Source of the DNA: Brevibacterium linens ATCC 9172
Lineage (GTDB): Bacteria; Actinomycetota; Actinomycetes; Actinomycetales; Brevibacteriaceae
Direction: 5' to 3'
Assembly (NCBI RefSeq): GCF_900169165.1
Contig: NZ_FXYY01000002.1
Span: forward strand, 248,001 to 312,000
Length of the DNA stretch: 64,000 nt
Shown: in pieces, positions 30,321 to 40,460 of the stretch
Layout: each line of letters opens with the position of its first letter
Numbering within the stretch: position 1 is the stretch's first letter
Notes under the pieces: generated by a model
What the model saw: the letters and a program-made list of their open reading frames with translations, nothing else
What the model was told of the DNA's origin: nothing
Database searches by the model: none
Made by a program: the position numbers and the translations under genes

Positions 30321-30389
30321 TGCGCTCCCCGTCCGGTCTTTTCGATCGCCTGTGCCCAGTTCGAGTGATGCTCCTGCGCGTACCGATTT

Positions 30390-30782
30390 TCAGGAAGCAG
30401 AGGCCAAGAGCTGGCTGGCTCTTTGGTAGGAAACGCCCAGGGTCTCACCGATGTCCCGCACAGTCATTCCCAATTTGCGCAGCTCCTCGGCAGCCTGACG
30501 TGACTCGGACGCTGCCTGACTATTAGCGGTGGCAACGATTTCTCTCAGTCTGGCTGCCTCTTGCAGATGCTCTTGGGCGGCGCTGGGAACGATTGGAACA
30601 ACTGTGACTTCAACTGCCGTTTCGGGAACATCGGCAACGAAAGCGATAGCTTCCGGCATGATCTTCTTGGCTTCCGCGAGTGATTTGGATTGTGACAGTG
30701 CTCCGGGGACTTCACGGCACTGCAATGACCACCAGGATCCGTTGCGGGTTGCTTCGACTGTGTATGTCACTTCCGCCACCAT
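30390..30782 (-). CDS. HicB-like antitoxin with C-terminal HTH
   Basis: 130 residues. The N-terminal part has the HicB RNase-H-like strand pattern (YTVEATRNGSWWSLQCREVPGA), while the C-terminus carries a helix-turn-helix (MTVRDIGETLGVSYQRASQLL) for operator binding. It overlaps the upstream hicA-like gene by 16 bases. Two 18-base inverted repeats lie before hicA and are the likely binding sites. Confidence 0.8.
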   Translation of the reverse strand: MVAEVTYTVEATRNGSWWSLQCREVPGALSQSKSLAEAKKIMPEAIAFVADVPETAVEVTVVPIVPSAAQEHLQEAARLREIVATANSQAASESRQAAEELRKLGMTVRDIGETLGVSYQRASQLLASAS

Positions 30783-30979
30783 CCTTTCCCGAGTTCCTTC
30801 GCGTACTGATCAAAGAATTTTCGTGCAGTGACATCGTCGATTTCACTGTGCCGACCGAGCGTGGATCGGGTCTGTCCGACCGTGACACCTGTGTGGTTGG
30901 TGAGTTCGGTCAACGAAAAATCTTTCCCGGCTGCTTTGGCTGCTTGTTTGAGCTTCTTGAGAACAGCCGTCCGCTTCAT
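30767..30979 (-). CDS. HicA-like mRNA interferase toxin
   Basis: 70 residues, basic. The sequence TRSTLGRHSEIDDVTARKFF resembles the HicA segment around its conserved histidine (RSTIPRHxEI), within a double-stranded-RNA-binding-like fold. HicA toxins cleave mRNA and are neutralised by HicB. It is the first gene of the pair on the minus strand. The N-terminal glycine-histidine motif of classic HicA is altered, so activity is uncertain. Confidence 0.72.
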   Translation of the reverse strand: MKRTAVLKKLKQAAKAAGKDFSLTELTNHTGVTVGQTRSTLGRHSEIDDVTARKFFDQYAKELGKGWWRK

Positions 30980-30986
30980 TTCTTAA

Positions 30987-31028
30987 GTCTAGTGCAGGTT
31001 AGACAGGGGCGTCTAGAGCGATCTAGAC
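30987..31028. promoter_or_regulatory. Twin 18-bp operators upstream of hicAB
   Basis: GTCTAGAGCGATCTAGAC (31011-31028) is near perfect, with seven-base arms. GTCTA-N8-TAGAC (30987-31004) has the same length and ends. Centres are 24 bases apart, just upstream of the hicA start at 30979. This is a likely cooperative HicB binding region. Confidence 0.72.
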
Positions 31029-31112
31029 ATCTGGCTCGTTGAAATGAAACTGCTCCGGTGGGGTTTTGTCTGCGTCTACTGTTGGATGAAATGCCGTGTC
31101 CGTAGGAGCCGT

Positions 31113-31118
31113 TAGGGT
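31113..31118 (+). promoter_or_regulatory. -10 element of pentapeptide-repeat gene, leaderless spacing
   Basis: TAGGGT lies six bases before ATG 31125; no ribosome-binding site intervenes. Confidence 0.55.
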
Positions 31119-31124
31119 GGCACT

Positions 31125-31784
31125 ATGGCCACCGAATCTCCGCGCCCACCGAAGCTCAGCCTCGACGATCTGGTTCAGGGCTTCCTCGGTGATATCGGTC
31201 CCGAGGAATTCCTCGAAGGGATGGAGTTCAGCGACCTCAACCTCGCCGAGGCGGACGCCACCCAAGCGACGTTCCTCGACTGTCGAATGACGAACGTGAA
31301 CTTCGGCGACGCCGAAGCTCCGATCGACCTCACCGGGGCCAGGATCTCCGGAACGGAGATCATGGACTGCCGTGCCGACACCTGGAGCATGCCCCGCGGA
31401 AACCTTTTGCACACAGCGATCTCTGGAACGCGGATCGGTGCCGGCGTTGTCTATGACAGCGTGTGGGAGAAAGTGCGATTCACCAACTGCCGCATCTCCT
31501 ACCTCAACCTGCGGGAGTCGAAGCTCACCGACGTCGAGTTCCGCGACTGCAAGATCGACGAGATCGACCTCGACCGAGCTAAGGCCAGCCGGGTCGCATT
31601 CCCGGGAAGCAGCGTCGGCGTCTTCCAATGCGAAGGCGTCACCCTCGGCAACGTCGACATCCGGGGCTTGGAACCGCACAAGATCTCCGGAGCCCACTCT
31701 CTGCGCGGAGCGACCATCGACGACACTCAGCTCATGCTCTTCGCTGAACTCTTCGCCTCGGAACTCGGAATCACCGTGGAGTGA
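31125..31784 (+). CDS. Pentapeptide-repeat protein
   Basis: 219 residues forming imperfect A(D/N)LxX repeats from about residue 30 to 200 (FSDLNLAEADATQATFLDC, FTNCRISYLNLRESKLTDV and similar), predicted to fold as a right-handed quadrilateral beta-helix. Such proteins include DNA mimics such as Qnr/MfpA and many of unknown role. It stands alone between hicAB and the deacetylase, with its own promoter. Confidence 0.88.
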   Translation: MATESPRPPKLSLDDLVQGFLGDIGPEEFLEGMEFSDLNLAEADATQATFLDCRMTNVNFGDAEAPIDLTGARISGTEIMDCRADTWSMPRGNLLHTAISGTRIGAGVVYDSVWEKVRFTNCRISYLNLRESKLTDVEFRDCKIDEIDLDRAKASRVAFPGSSVGVFQCEGVTLGNVDIRGLEPHKISGAHSLRGATIDDTQLMLFAELFASELGITVE

Positions 31785-31935
31785 GCACGGGAGTTTCCTA
31801 GCGGAGTAGCAAGGTCTCTGACCTGGTGAGACACCTATTGCGCAGATCACACTTCGGTGAAAGACTCACAGCATCGCGGCATTCGCCCGCAGCGAATCCG
31901 CGTTCTCACTTTCGACTCGACGGAGGATTCGCAAG

Positions 31936-32837
31936 ATGGCCAAAGAGATTTTCGTATCGCTCGGCATCGACATCGATGCAGTGTCAGGTTGGCTCGGTTC
32001 CTACGGCGGGGAAGACTCTCCCTCGGACATTCAGCGGGGCATCTTCGCCGGCGAAATCGGAGTTCCCAGGTTGCTGAAGATGCTCAAACGCCGCGATCTC
32101 AAGGCAAGCTGGTTCATCCCCGGTCATTCGCTCGAGACCTTCCCTGACCAATGCAAGATGGTGCACGACGACGGACATGAGATCGGCGCCCACGGCTATA
32201 GCCACGAGAACCCCGTCGCAATGACGAACCGTCAGGAAGACATCGTCATGGAGAAGTCCGTCGAGCTCATCACGAACCTCACCGGCAGCCAGCCGCGTGG
32301 CTACGTCGCCCCGTGGTGGGAGCTGAGCGCATACACTCCAGAGCTGCTCAAGAAGTTCGGTTTCGAATACGACCACAGCCAGAGCCACAAGGATTTCGTG
32401 CCGTACTACTCCATCGCCGGCGACGAATGGACGCCGATCGACTATTCGCAGTCGCCGGAACGTGGATGAAGCCGCTCAAACACGGCAAGGAGATCGACCT
32501 CGTCGAGATCGCCGCGAACTGGTACGTCGACGACCTGCCACCGATGCTGTTCGTGAAGAGCAGCCCGAACAGCCACGGGTTCGTCGATCCGCGCGATATC
32601 GAGACCCTGTGGCGCGACCAGTTCGACTGGGTCTACCGCGAACTCGACTATGCGATCTTCCCGATCACGATCCACCCGGACGTGTCCGGCCGTCCGCAGG
32701 TGCTGCTCATGCTCGAACGTCTGCTGGACTACATCGGCGGGCACGACGGTGTGAAGATCGTGACCATGGGCGAGATCGCCGATGACTTCCGGGCACGCTA
32801 TCCGTTCGAATCACCTGAACGCCCGCCGGCGTACTGA
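31936..32837 (+). pseudogene. Polysaccharide deacetylase family protein, frameshifted
   Basis: NodB-homology deacetylase, peptidoglycan/chitin-deacetylase or PuuE-like group. The first part (31936-32460) has the [11 protein letters not shown] and [13 protein letters not shown] metal-binding motifs; the frame then stops early. The remaining ~120 residues ([18 protein letters not shown] onward to 32837) continue in another frame. One missing base near CCGGAACGTGG (32456-32466) explains the break and would give a ~300-residue protein. The start ATG 31936 follows GACGGAGGA. Real pseudogene or sequence error cannot be told apart. Confidence 0.82.
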
Positions 32838-32925
32838 TAACACTGGTCAGTAAACGGCGTCCGTCGTCGATACCTCCGTGAAGCGGGCAGATGGCCCCGT
32901 GAATACTCATGGAAAGAAGGTCGGG

Positions 32926-33666
32926 ATGAGAGTTGCCGGAGTCGACCTCGCAGCCGAGGCAGACCGCACTGGCCTCGCCATACTCAACGTTGGCGAGCGG
33001 GAATCCCTCAACGCGCGAATGACAATTGACGAACTTCTTCTTGGCGCCGACGATGACGCGATCCGGGACACAATTGTTCAGGCAGGTCGGACAGGTATTG
33101 ACGTGCCTCTTGGCTGGCCACAGAGATTCGTCGAGTTCGTGTCCGACCACGCCAGTGGACATCTGTCCGCGCCGGTGACCACCGACCGCGAATGGCGACG
33201 GGGGCTGGCGCTGAGGGAGACTGACCGGTCCGTCCAACGCTGCACCGGTGTCTGGCCATTGAGCGTAGCTACCGAGCGGATTGCTTATGCGGCAATGCGC
33301 TGGGCCGGTATTGAGGCACACCTGAGGGCAGAGGGCGTCTCAGCCGCTCGAGACGGGTCAGGTGTCGTCTATGAGGTCTATCCTGCGGCAGCGCTGAAAG
33401 CGTGGGGCCTGCAACATCGTGGTTACAAAGGACAGAAGAACTCTGAAGTCCGGCACCAGTTGGTTGACGACCTGTCCGCGAAATTTCCCAACTTGGAGTG
33501 GAATGGGCACAGAGACTTCTGCGTCGCCGATGACAATGCGCTGGACGCAGTGCTCGCCGCCATCATCGCACTGGAAGCCTATCTGGGCAGATGCGAGCCG
33601 GCTCCCACTGAATTGAAGTCGAGTGCGCGAAGAGAAGGGTGGATCTGGGTTCCTCGAAATGACTGA
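32926..33666 (+). CDS. DUF429 family protein
   Basis: 246 residues with the DUF429 (RNase-H-like fold) layout: N-terminal GVDLAAEADRTGLAIL, central IDVPLGWP, and the C-terminal DDNALDAVLAAIIALEAYLG acidic motif. These proteins are predicted nucleases of unknown role, sometimes near defence genes. ATG 32926 follows GAAAGAAGG; a start at 32878 is possible but has no ribosome-binding site. Confidence 0.82.
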   Translation: MRVAGVDLAAEADRTGLAILNVGERESLNARMTIDELLLGADDDAIRDTIVQAGRTGIDVPLGWPQRFVEFVSDHASGHLSAPVTTDREWRRGLALRETDRSVQRCTGVWPLSVATERIAYAAMRWAGIEAHLRAEGVSAARDGSGVVYEVYPAAALKAWGLQHRGYKGQKNSEVRHQLVDDLSAKFPNLEWNGHRDFCVADDNALDAVLAAIIALEAYLGRCEPAPTELKSSARREGWIWVPRND

Positions 33667-33671
33667 CCTGG

Positions 33672-33824
33672 CTAGTCTTCGTTCGCTAAACCCCTCGGGA
33701 CTGTCCAGAGCAGTGAATCGATCGGTCGATCCCGGAGGACGGCTTTGGTGATCTCGCCGAGAGATCCCCACGCACACATCGCGGAGACCCCCAGCAGAAT
33801 CGTGAAGATGCGTGACCGTATCAA
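33672..33824 (-). CDS. Possible small membrane protein
   Basis: A 50-codon minus-strand frame from TTG 33824 encodes one hydrophobic helix (FTILLGVSAMCAWGSLG) and a charged tail. It lies 46 bases downstream of the acetolactate-synthase-like gene on the same strand. No good ribosome-binding site is visible; it may equally be a leftover C-terminus. Confidence 0.3.
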   Translation of the reverse strand: MIRSRIFTILLGVSAMCAWGSLGEITKAVLRDRPIDSLLWTVPRGLANED

Positions 33825-33870
33825 TTGACCTACTGGCCGATCAGGGTCGGAAGTACCAAAAATCAGCACC

Positions 33871-35502
33871 TCACCGCTTCCCCAACTCATCGATGAGCAC
33901 GCGCTTGTTCTCCGAATAGTCGATGGGCACGACGACAACGTGCACGCCACCGACAGAGAACGCATCCTCCAGGGCATCGCTGATGCTGTCGACATCATCG
34001 ACGCGGGTGCCGGTGGCCCCATACGACTCCGCGTACTTGACGAAGTCGGGGTTGCCGTAGGTCAGCCCGAAGTCGGGGAATCCGTCCGCGGCCTGCTTCC
34101 AGCGGATCATGCCGTAGGCGTTGTCCTCGAGGATGACCACGACGAGGTCCAGCCCGAGCCTGACAGCGGTCTCCAATTCCTGGCTGTTCATCATGAACCC
34201 GCCATCACCGACCACCGCCATGACGCGACGCTCCGGGTAGGTCAACTTCGCCCCGATCGCCGAGGGCAGCCCGGCGCCCATCGTCGCCAGAGCATTGTCG
34301 AGCAGCAGAGTGTTCGCCCTGGTCGTGCGGTAATTGCGGGCGAACCAGATCTTGTACATCCCATTGTCCAGGGCCACGATCCCATCGGTCGGCACGACGT
34401 CGCGGACTTCCTGGACGATCCGCTGCGGGATGAACCGATCCTCATCGGCTCCCTCGTGGATCTTGATGAGGATCTCATCGCGCATCGGCAGGAGCGCCTC
34501 GGCGGTGGGCACGGGAGACCCGAGCACCTCGGCGAGCTTATCCAGGGACGGGCCCAGGTCACCGATGACCTCGAACTGCGGGAAATACACCTGCTCGACG
34601 ATGGCGGGACGGTACCCGATGTGCACGACGGTCGGCCCGGTCTCATCCATCGTGAACGGCGGTTTCTCGGTCGTATCGTGACCGATGGTGACGATGACGT
34701 CGGCCGCATCGATCGCGTCGTGGACATAGTCACCGGACGTCAGGGCCGCCGTGCCCATGTACAGATCCGACGACCCCGACACTGATCCCTTGCCCATCTG
34801 CGTGGTGACGTAGGGGATGCGCCTCTCGGCGACGAAACGCGACAGCGCCTCACTGCACGACGCCCGGGACGCATCCGCACCGAGCATAAGCAGCGGGTTC
34901 TTCGCCTCCTTGATGACGTTCGCGGCGTTCGCAATCGCCGTGTCCCCGGCGACGGGCCGACTGTTCGTATGCGGTTCGATGAGCTCGAACCCGTCGACCG
35001 GCATCCCTGCGATGTCCTCGGGCAGTTCGAGGTGCACCGGTCCCGGACGCTCGGCCTGAGCGGCGCGGAACGCCTCCCGGACCATCGTCGGGATCATCGC
35101 CGCCGAGGTGATCTGCTTGCTCACCTTCGTCAGCGGTTCCATCGTCGCCACCGTGTTGACCATCTGGAACGCCGCCTGCTCGGCCGTGCGGATGCCCTTC
35201 TGGCCGGTGATCATGATGACCGGCATCCCGCCGAGGTGGGCGTACGCGGCCCCGGTCGCCAGGTTGAGCGCGCCGGGCCCCAAAGTCGTGAGCACGACCC
35301 CGGGCTTGCCGGTCAGCCGACCGTAGGTGGCGGCCATGAACGCGGCCGCCTGCTCATGCCGGGTGAGGATGAGTTCGATCGATGAGTTCCGCAGGGAGTC
35401 GACGAAGTCGAGGTTCTCCTCGCCGGGAAGGCCGAAGATCCGCTCGACGCCTTCGTTCTCCAGGGCTCTGACCATGACATCTGATGCACGTTGTGTCGTC
35501 AT
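33871..35502 (-). CDS. Acetolactate synthase-like thiamine diphosphate enzyme
   Basis: 543-residue ThDP enzyme. The N-terminal pyrimidine-binding domain has the catalytic glutamate in TRHEQAAAFMA; the C-terminal domain has the ThDP/Mg motif GDGGFMMNSQELETAVRLGL. The GLPGEENLDFVDSL segment is shared by a stand-alone actinobacterial group annotated as acetolactate synthase large subunit. No ilvN regulatory gene adjoins it, so a catabolic or other 2-keto acid reaction is possible. ATG 35502 is seven bases after a TAGGGT hexamer on this strand. Confidence 0.85.
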   Translation of the reverse strand: MTTQRASDVMVRALENEGVERIFGLPGEENLDFVDSLRNSSIELILTRHEQAAAFMAATYGRLTGKPGVVLTTLGPGALNLATGAAYAHLGGMPVIMITGQKGIRTAEQAAFQMVNTVATMEPLTKVSKQITSAAMIPTMVREAFRAAQAERPGPVHLELPEDIAGMPVDGFELIEPHTNSRPVAGDTAIANAANVIKEAKNPLLMLGADASRASCSEALSRFVAERRIPYVTTQMGKGSVSGSSDLYMGTAALTSGDYVHDAIDAADVIVTIGHDTTEKPPFTMDETGPTVVHIGYRPAIVEQVYFPQFEVIGDLGPSLDKLAEVLGSPVPTAEALLPMRDEILIKIHEGADEDRFIPQRIVQEVRDVVPTDGIVALDNGMYKIWFARNYRTTRANTLLLDNALATMGAGLPSAIGAKLTYPERRVMAVVGDGGFMMNSQELETAVRLGLDLVVVILEDNAYGMIRWKQAADGFPDFGLTYGNPDFVKYAESYGATGTRVDDVDSISDALEDAFSVGGVHVVVVPIDYSENKRVLIDELGKR

Positions 35503-35509
35503 GTGCCCG

Positions 35510-35515
35510 ACCCTA
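35510..35515 (-). promoter_or_regulatory. -10 element of the acetolactate-synthase-like gene, leaderless spacing
   Basis: TAGGGT on the minus strand, seven bases before the ATG at 35502. Confidence 0.55.
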
Positions 35516-35561
35516 CGCCTCACGCGGCTCGATCCCTATGACCAGCCCCACACCACCGACG

Positions 35562-35642
35562 CCGAGGCGGCCCACCCACCCAGCTGACGTGCGCAACCGC
35601 ACGGCCGCCTCGGCGCCCACCGAGGCGGCCCACCCACCCAGC
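35562..35642. repeat. Intergenic repeat with two identical 23-bp units and an inverted core
   Basis: The same 23 bases (starting CCGAGGCGGCCCACCCACCC) occur at 35562-35584 and 35620-35642. Between them GGCCGCCTCGG (35603-35613) is the reverse complement of the shared core, so either direct unit can pair with it. It lies in the divergent region between the acetolactate-synthase-like gene and pheS. Related cores occur at 1511, 26410 and 54389. Confidence 0.75.
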
Positions 35643-35677
35643 GGACCCGACCTGGGCCCAGCCGGGGGAGACGATAG

Positions 35678-36784
<1,107 letters not shown>

Positions 36785-36785
36785 T

Positions 36786-39371
36786 ATGCGCGTCCCACTG
36801 AACTGGCTGGCCGACTATGTCGATCTCCCAGCCGAGACCGACCCCCATGCCCTCGCTGCCGAATTCGCGGCCATCGGACTCGAGGAGGAGGACTTCTTCG
36901 GCCCCGAGATCACCGGCCCCCTCGTCGTCGGCCGGGTCCTCGAACTCGTCAAGGAAGAGCACTCGAACGGCAAGACCGTCAACTGGTGCCGCGTCGACGT
37001 CGGCCCCGAACACAACGAGGATCTCGACGATCCGAAGGACCCGCAGCCCGGTCCCGAGGTGCCCAGCCGCGGCATCATCTGCGGTGCGCACAACTTCGTG
37101 CCCGGCGACCTCATCGTCGCCTGCCTGCCCGGAGCCGTCCTGCCCGGTGACTTCGCCATCGCTGCGCGGAAGACCTACGGTCACAAGTCCGACGGCATGA
37201 TCTGCTCGGCCAAGGAACTCGGCCTCGGCGAGGATCATTCCGGCATCATCGTGCTCTCCGATCTCGGGCTGACCGGCGAGCCCGGCGACGATGCGATCGC
37301 GCTGCTCGGTCTCGACCAGGTCACCCTCGACGTCAACGTCACCCCCGACCGCGGCTACCAGCTGTCGATGCGCGGCATCGGACGCGAATACGCGCAGATG
37401 AAGGGCCAGACCTTCACCGATATCGGATCCGCCGAGGTAACCCCCACCAACGCTGCCACCGACGATGGATTCCCGGTGACGGTTGAGGACGACAACCCCA
37501 TCAACGAGGTGGCCGGCTGCGACCAGTTCACCGCACTTCAGGTCACCGGGCTGAATCCGGCTGCGAAGACTCCGTTCTGGATGCAGCGTCGCCTGCAGCA
37601 GGCCGGCATGCGCCCGATCAGCCTGACTGTCGATGTCACGAACTACGTCATGCTCGAACTCGGCCAGCCTCTGCACGCCTACGACACTTCGCTGCTCGGC
37701 GACGAGATCGTCGTGCGCCGTGCGAGTGCGGGGGAGAAGTTCACGGCTCTCGACGATGTCGAGCGCACGCTCGATCCCGAGGATCTGCTCATCACCGACC
37801 GCGGTTCTGGTGCGACTGGCAAGGGTGGAAAGATCATCGGTCTGGCCGGCGTCATGGGCGGCGCCGACGTCGAGGTCAACGACCAGACGACCGACGTCGT
37901 CATCGAGGCCGCTCACTTCGACCCGATCTCGATTGCCCGCACCTCACGCCGCCACAAGCTGTCGTCGGAGGCCTCGCGTCGCTTCGAACGCGGCGTCGAC
38001 CCGTGGCTCGGACCCGTGGCGGCTCGTCGCTGCGCGGACCTGCTCGTCGAACTCGGCGGCGGAACGCTCAGCCCAGCGACCACACAGATCGGGCAGGCTC
38101 CCGAGGCAACCGTCATCGAACTCCCGGTCGAGCGCGTAGCCGCATTGGTCGGTGTTGAGTACACAACCGCCGAGGTGACCTCACTGCTCGAGGGCATCGG
38201 CGCAACTGTGTCGACTAAGGACGATGAGGCGGTGTCGGTGACCGTGCCCAGCTGGCGCACCGACATCACCGACGACGTCGACCTCATCGAGGAAGTCGCC
38301 CGCACCGGCGGCTACGACCGGATTCCGTCCGTTCAGCCCGCCGCTCGGGCAGGCAACGGTCTGACGGTGGCGCAGAAGACGCGTCGCCGGATCTCGAATC
38401 TGCTGGCGGCCGACGGGTTCACCGAGGTGCTGTCCTACCCGTTTACGAACGATAAACGGGATGACCAGCTGCGGCTCGAGGCCGATGACGTGCGCCGCAA
38501 GCACGTGCGCCTGGCCAACCCGATGTCCGAAGACCTGCCGCTCATGCGCACCAACCTGCTCTCGACGCTCGTCGACCTCGTGGTCCGCAACCAGGGCCGC
38601 GGGGCGAAGGACGTCGCGCTGTTCGAAGCGGGACTGGTGTCCACCTCGGCGGGTCTGCCTGAAGGTCCCGGACCGCGTCACCTGCCCGGATACCACCCGA
38701 GCGATGCCGAGCTTGAAAAGATCTACGCATCGGTGCCGCACCAGCCCTACCACTACGCGGGCATCATCTCCGGAAACGCCGAAATGCCCGGTGTCTGGGG
38801 CAAGGGCCGCAAGGCCGAGGCCACCGACGTCATCGACACCGTGCGCCGGATCGCATCTGTCAACGGACTCGAGGTCACCGTCGAGGCCGACCAGATCGCC
38901 CCGTGGCATCCCGGTCGCGTGGCGAAGTTCGTTCTTGCCGACGGTCAGTTGCTCGGCCATGCAGGTGAGCTGCACCCGAAGGTGTGCGAGAACCTCGGTC
39001 TGCCCGCGAGGACCGTCTCCTTCGAGATTGACCTCGATGCACTGCTGGCTCAGGATGACCTGCGCGCCTGGGATGGTGCGCTGTCGACCTACCCGGTGTC
39101 GCGTCAGGATGTCGCCCTCATCGTCGATGCCGAGCTGCCGACGCAGACTCTGGCCGCGACGTTGCGCGAAGGTGCCGGGGAGGAGCTCGAACTGCTCGAG
39201 ACTTTCGACCTCTACACCGGCGACCAGCTGCCCGAGGGCAAGAAGTCGCTGGCGTTCCGCCTGACCTTCCGCGCCCCGGACCGAACGCTCAAAGCCGATG
39301 AGGCCTCGGCGATGCGTGAAGCGGCGACGAAGTTGGCCGCCGAACGTCACGGCGCCGAAGTCCGCAGCTGA
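36786..39371 (+). CDS. pheT: Phenylalanyl-tRNA synthetase beta subunit
   Basis: 861-residue beta chain with the tRNA-binding OB domain (about residues 40-170), B3/B4 editing domain (about 220-400), B5 domains and the C-terminal anticodon-binding ferredoxin-like fold (about 765-861, YPVSRQDVALIVDAELP). Forms the alpha2-beta2 enzyme with PheS. Confidence 0.97.
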   Translation: MRVPLNWLADYVDLPAETDPHALAAEFAAIGLEEEDFFGPEITGPLVVGRVLELVKEEHSNGKTVNWCRVDVGPEHNEDLDDPKDPQPGPEVPSRGIICGAHNFVPGDLIVACLPGAVLPGDFAIAARKTYGHKSDGMICSAKELGLGEDHSGIIVLSDLGLTGEPGDDAIALLGLDQVTLDVNVTPDRGYQLSMRGIGREYAQMKGQTFTDIGSAEVTPTNAATDDGFPVTVEDDNPINEVAGCDQFTALQVTGLNPAAKTPFWMQRRLQQAGMRPISLTVDVTNYVMLELGQPLHAYDTSLLGDEIVVRRASAGEKFTALDDVERTLDPEDLLITDRGSGATGKGGKIIGLAGVMGGADVEVNDQTTDVVIEAAHFDPISIARTSRRHKLSSEASRRFERGVDPWLGPVAARRCADLLVELGGGTLSPATTQIGQAPEATVIELPVERVAALVGVEYTTAEVTSLLEGIGATVSTKDDEAVSVTVPSWRTDITDDVDLIEEVARTGGYDRIPSVQPAARAGNGLTVAQKTRRRISNLLAADGFTEVLSYPFTNDKRDDQLRLEADDVRRKHVRLANPMSEDLPLMRTNLLSTLVDLVVRNQGRGAKDVALFEAGLVSTSAGLPEGPGPRHLPGYHPSDAELEKIYASVPHQPYHYAGIISGNAEMPGVWGKGRKAEATDVIDTVRRIASVNGLEVTVEADQIAPWHPGRVAKFVLADGQLLGHAGELHPKVCENLGLPARTVSFEIDLDALLAQDDLRAWDGALSTYPVSRQDVALIVDAELPTQTLAATLREGAGEELELLETFDLYTGDQLPEGKKSLAFRLTFRAPDRTLKADEASAMREAATKLAAERHGAEVRS

Positions 39372-39385
39372 GAACAGTGCGTCAC

Positions 39386-39424
39386 AGAGCCCGGTCAACC
39401 GTTAGAGTGGTTCGACCGGGCTCT
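39386..39424 (+). terminator. Terminator after pheST
   Basis: AGAGCCCGGTC (39386-39396) pairs with GACCGGGCTCT (39414-39424), an 11-bp perfect stem 15 bases after pheT. The loop contains TAGAGT, which could also act as a -10 for the next gene. Confidence 0.75.
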
Positions 39425-39550
39425 GCCGTAACTGCTCACTGCCTCGCGGCAGCGAGCACGCGAGCAACCGAACGCGCGGGCGTGAGCACCTGTTCCGCGC
39501 ACCTGGACAACTGACCACCCGCACCCGACCAACACCGAGGAGTCCCGATC

Positions 39551-40432
39551 ATGTCCGAGAAGCTGCCCTACGGCACCAACACGCCCACGACCGATGGGTC
39601 CTCAGAAGTAACCGCGGTTCCGTCTGAGACGATTGCGCTCATCACCGGTGGTGCCCGCGGAATCGGACGCCACCTGTCGGAAGCATTCGCTGGTGCCGGT
39701 TATGACGTGATCGTGACGGCGACCTCGGCGGAGAAGGCGGAAGCTGCGGCAGATGAGATCGCTGAGGCGACCGGGGGAACGGTGACCGGTGTCGGTCTGC
39801 GCACTGATGACATCACTGTGGTGAACCAGCTGCGTGACTCTGTCGCTGAACTCGAGAAGTCGACGGGCAAGCGGCTACAGGTGCTCATCAATAATGCGGG
39901 GCGCATCGAGTCGACCGAGGGGCCACTGTGGGACGCTGATCCGGAGAGCCTCAAGGGCGTCGTCGACGCGAACGTGCTCGGCGTCGCGCTCATGATCAAC
40001 GTCTTTGCGCCCATATTGATGGCGGGCGCCCAGGCGACCGGCCGTCTCAGCCGCATCATCGACCTCAACTCGGGGTCGGGAGCGAAGGGCACGCCGGCGT
40101 ATGCCGTGTATTCGGCGTCGAAGGCGTCACTGTTCCGCCTCGCCGATTCGGTCGTGCACTTCGGACACGAGAAGGGGCTGCGGATCTTCGAGATGGCACC
40201 CGGTGTCGTTGAGACCGCCATGACGAAGTCGATGCCCGTGCATGATTTCCGTCAGGGCGATGATTGGACCTCAACCGAGCAGGTCACCGATCTGGCTGTG
40301 GCTTTGGCCTCGGGGACATTGGACGCGTTCACTGGACGGTACATCCGCGCCGGTGCGGATTCGGAGGAGTCGCTCATCGCCGAGGCTGCTGGCGGACTGC
40401 CTGACTCAGTCCGTCGGCTCGTGCTGGGCTGA
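39551..40432 (+). CDS. Short-chain dehydrogenase/reductase
   Basis: 293-residue SDR with cofactor motif TGGARGIG near residue 33, NNAG, and the active site S...YSASK (LNSGSGAKGTPAYAVYSASK). It has a ~25-residue N-terminal extension. Substrate is unknown. ATG 39551 follows ACCGAGGAG. It is the last intact gene before the 40.4-48.5 kb island. Confidence 0.9.
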   Translation: MSEKLPYGTNTPTTDGSSEVTAVPSETIALITGGARGIGRHLSEAFAGAGYDVIVTATSAEKAEAAADEIAEATGGTVTGVGLRTDDITVVNQLRDSVAELEKSTGKRLQVLINNAGRIESTEGPLWDADPESLKGVVDANVLGVALMINVFAPILMAGAQATGRLSRIIDLNSGSGAKGTPAYAVYSASKASLFRLADSVVHFGHEKGLRIFEMAPGVVETAMTKSMPVHDFRQGDDWTSTEQVTDLAVALASGTLDAFTGRYIRAGADSEESLIAEAAGGLPDSVRRLVLG

Positions 40433-40460
40433 GATCGTTCCGGTTGAGCCATTAGCTGCG

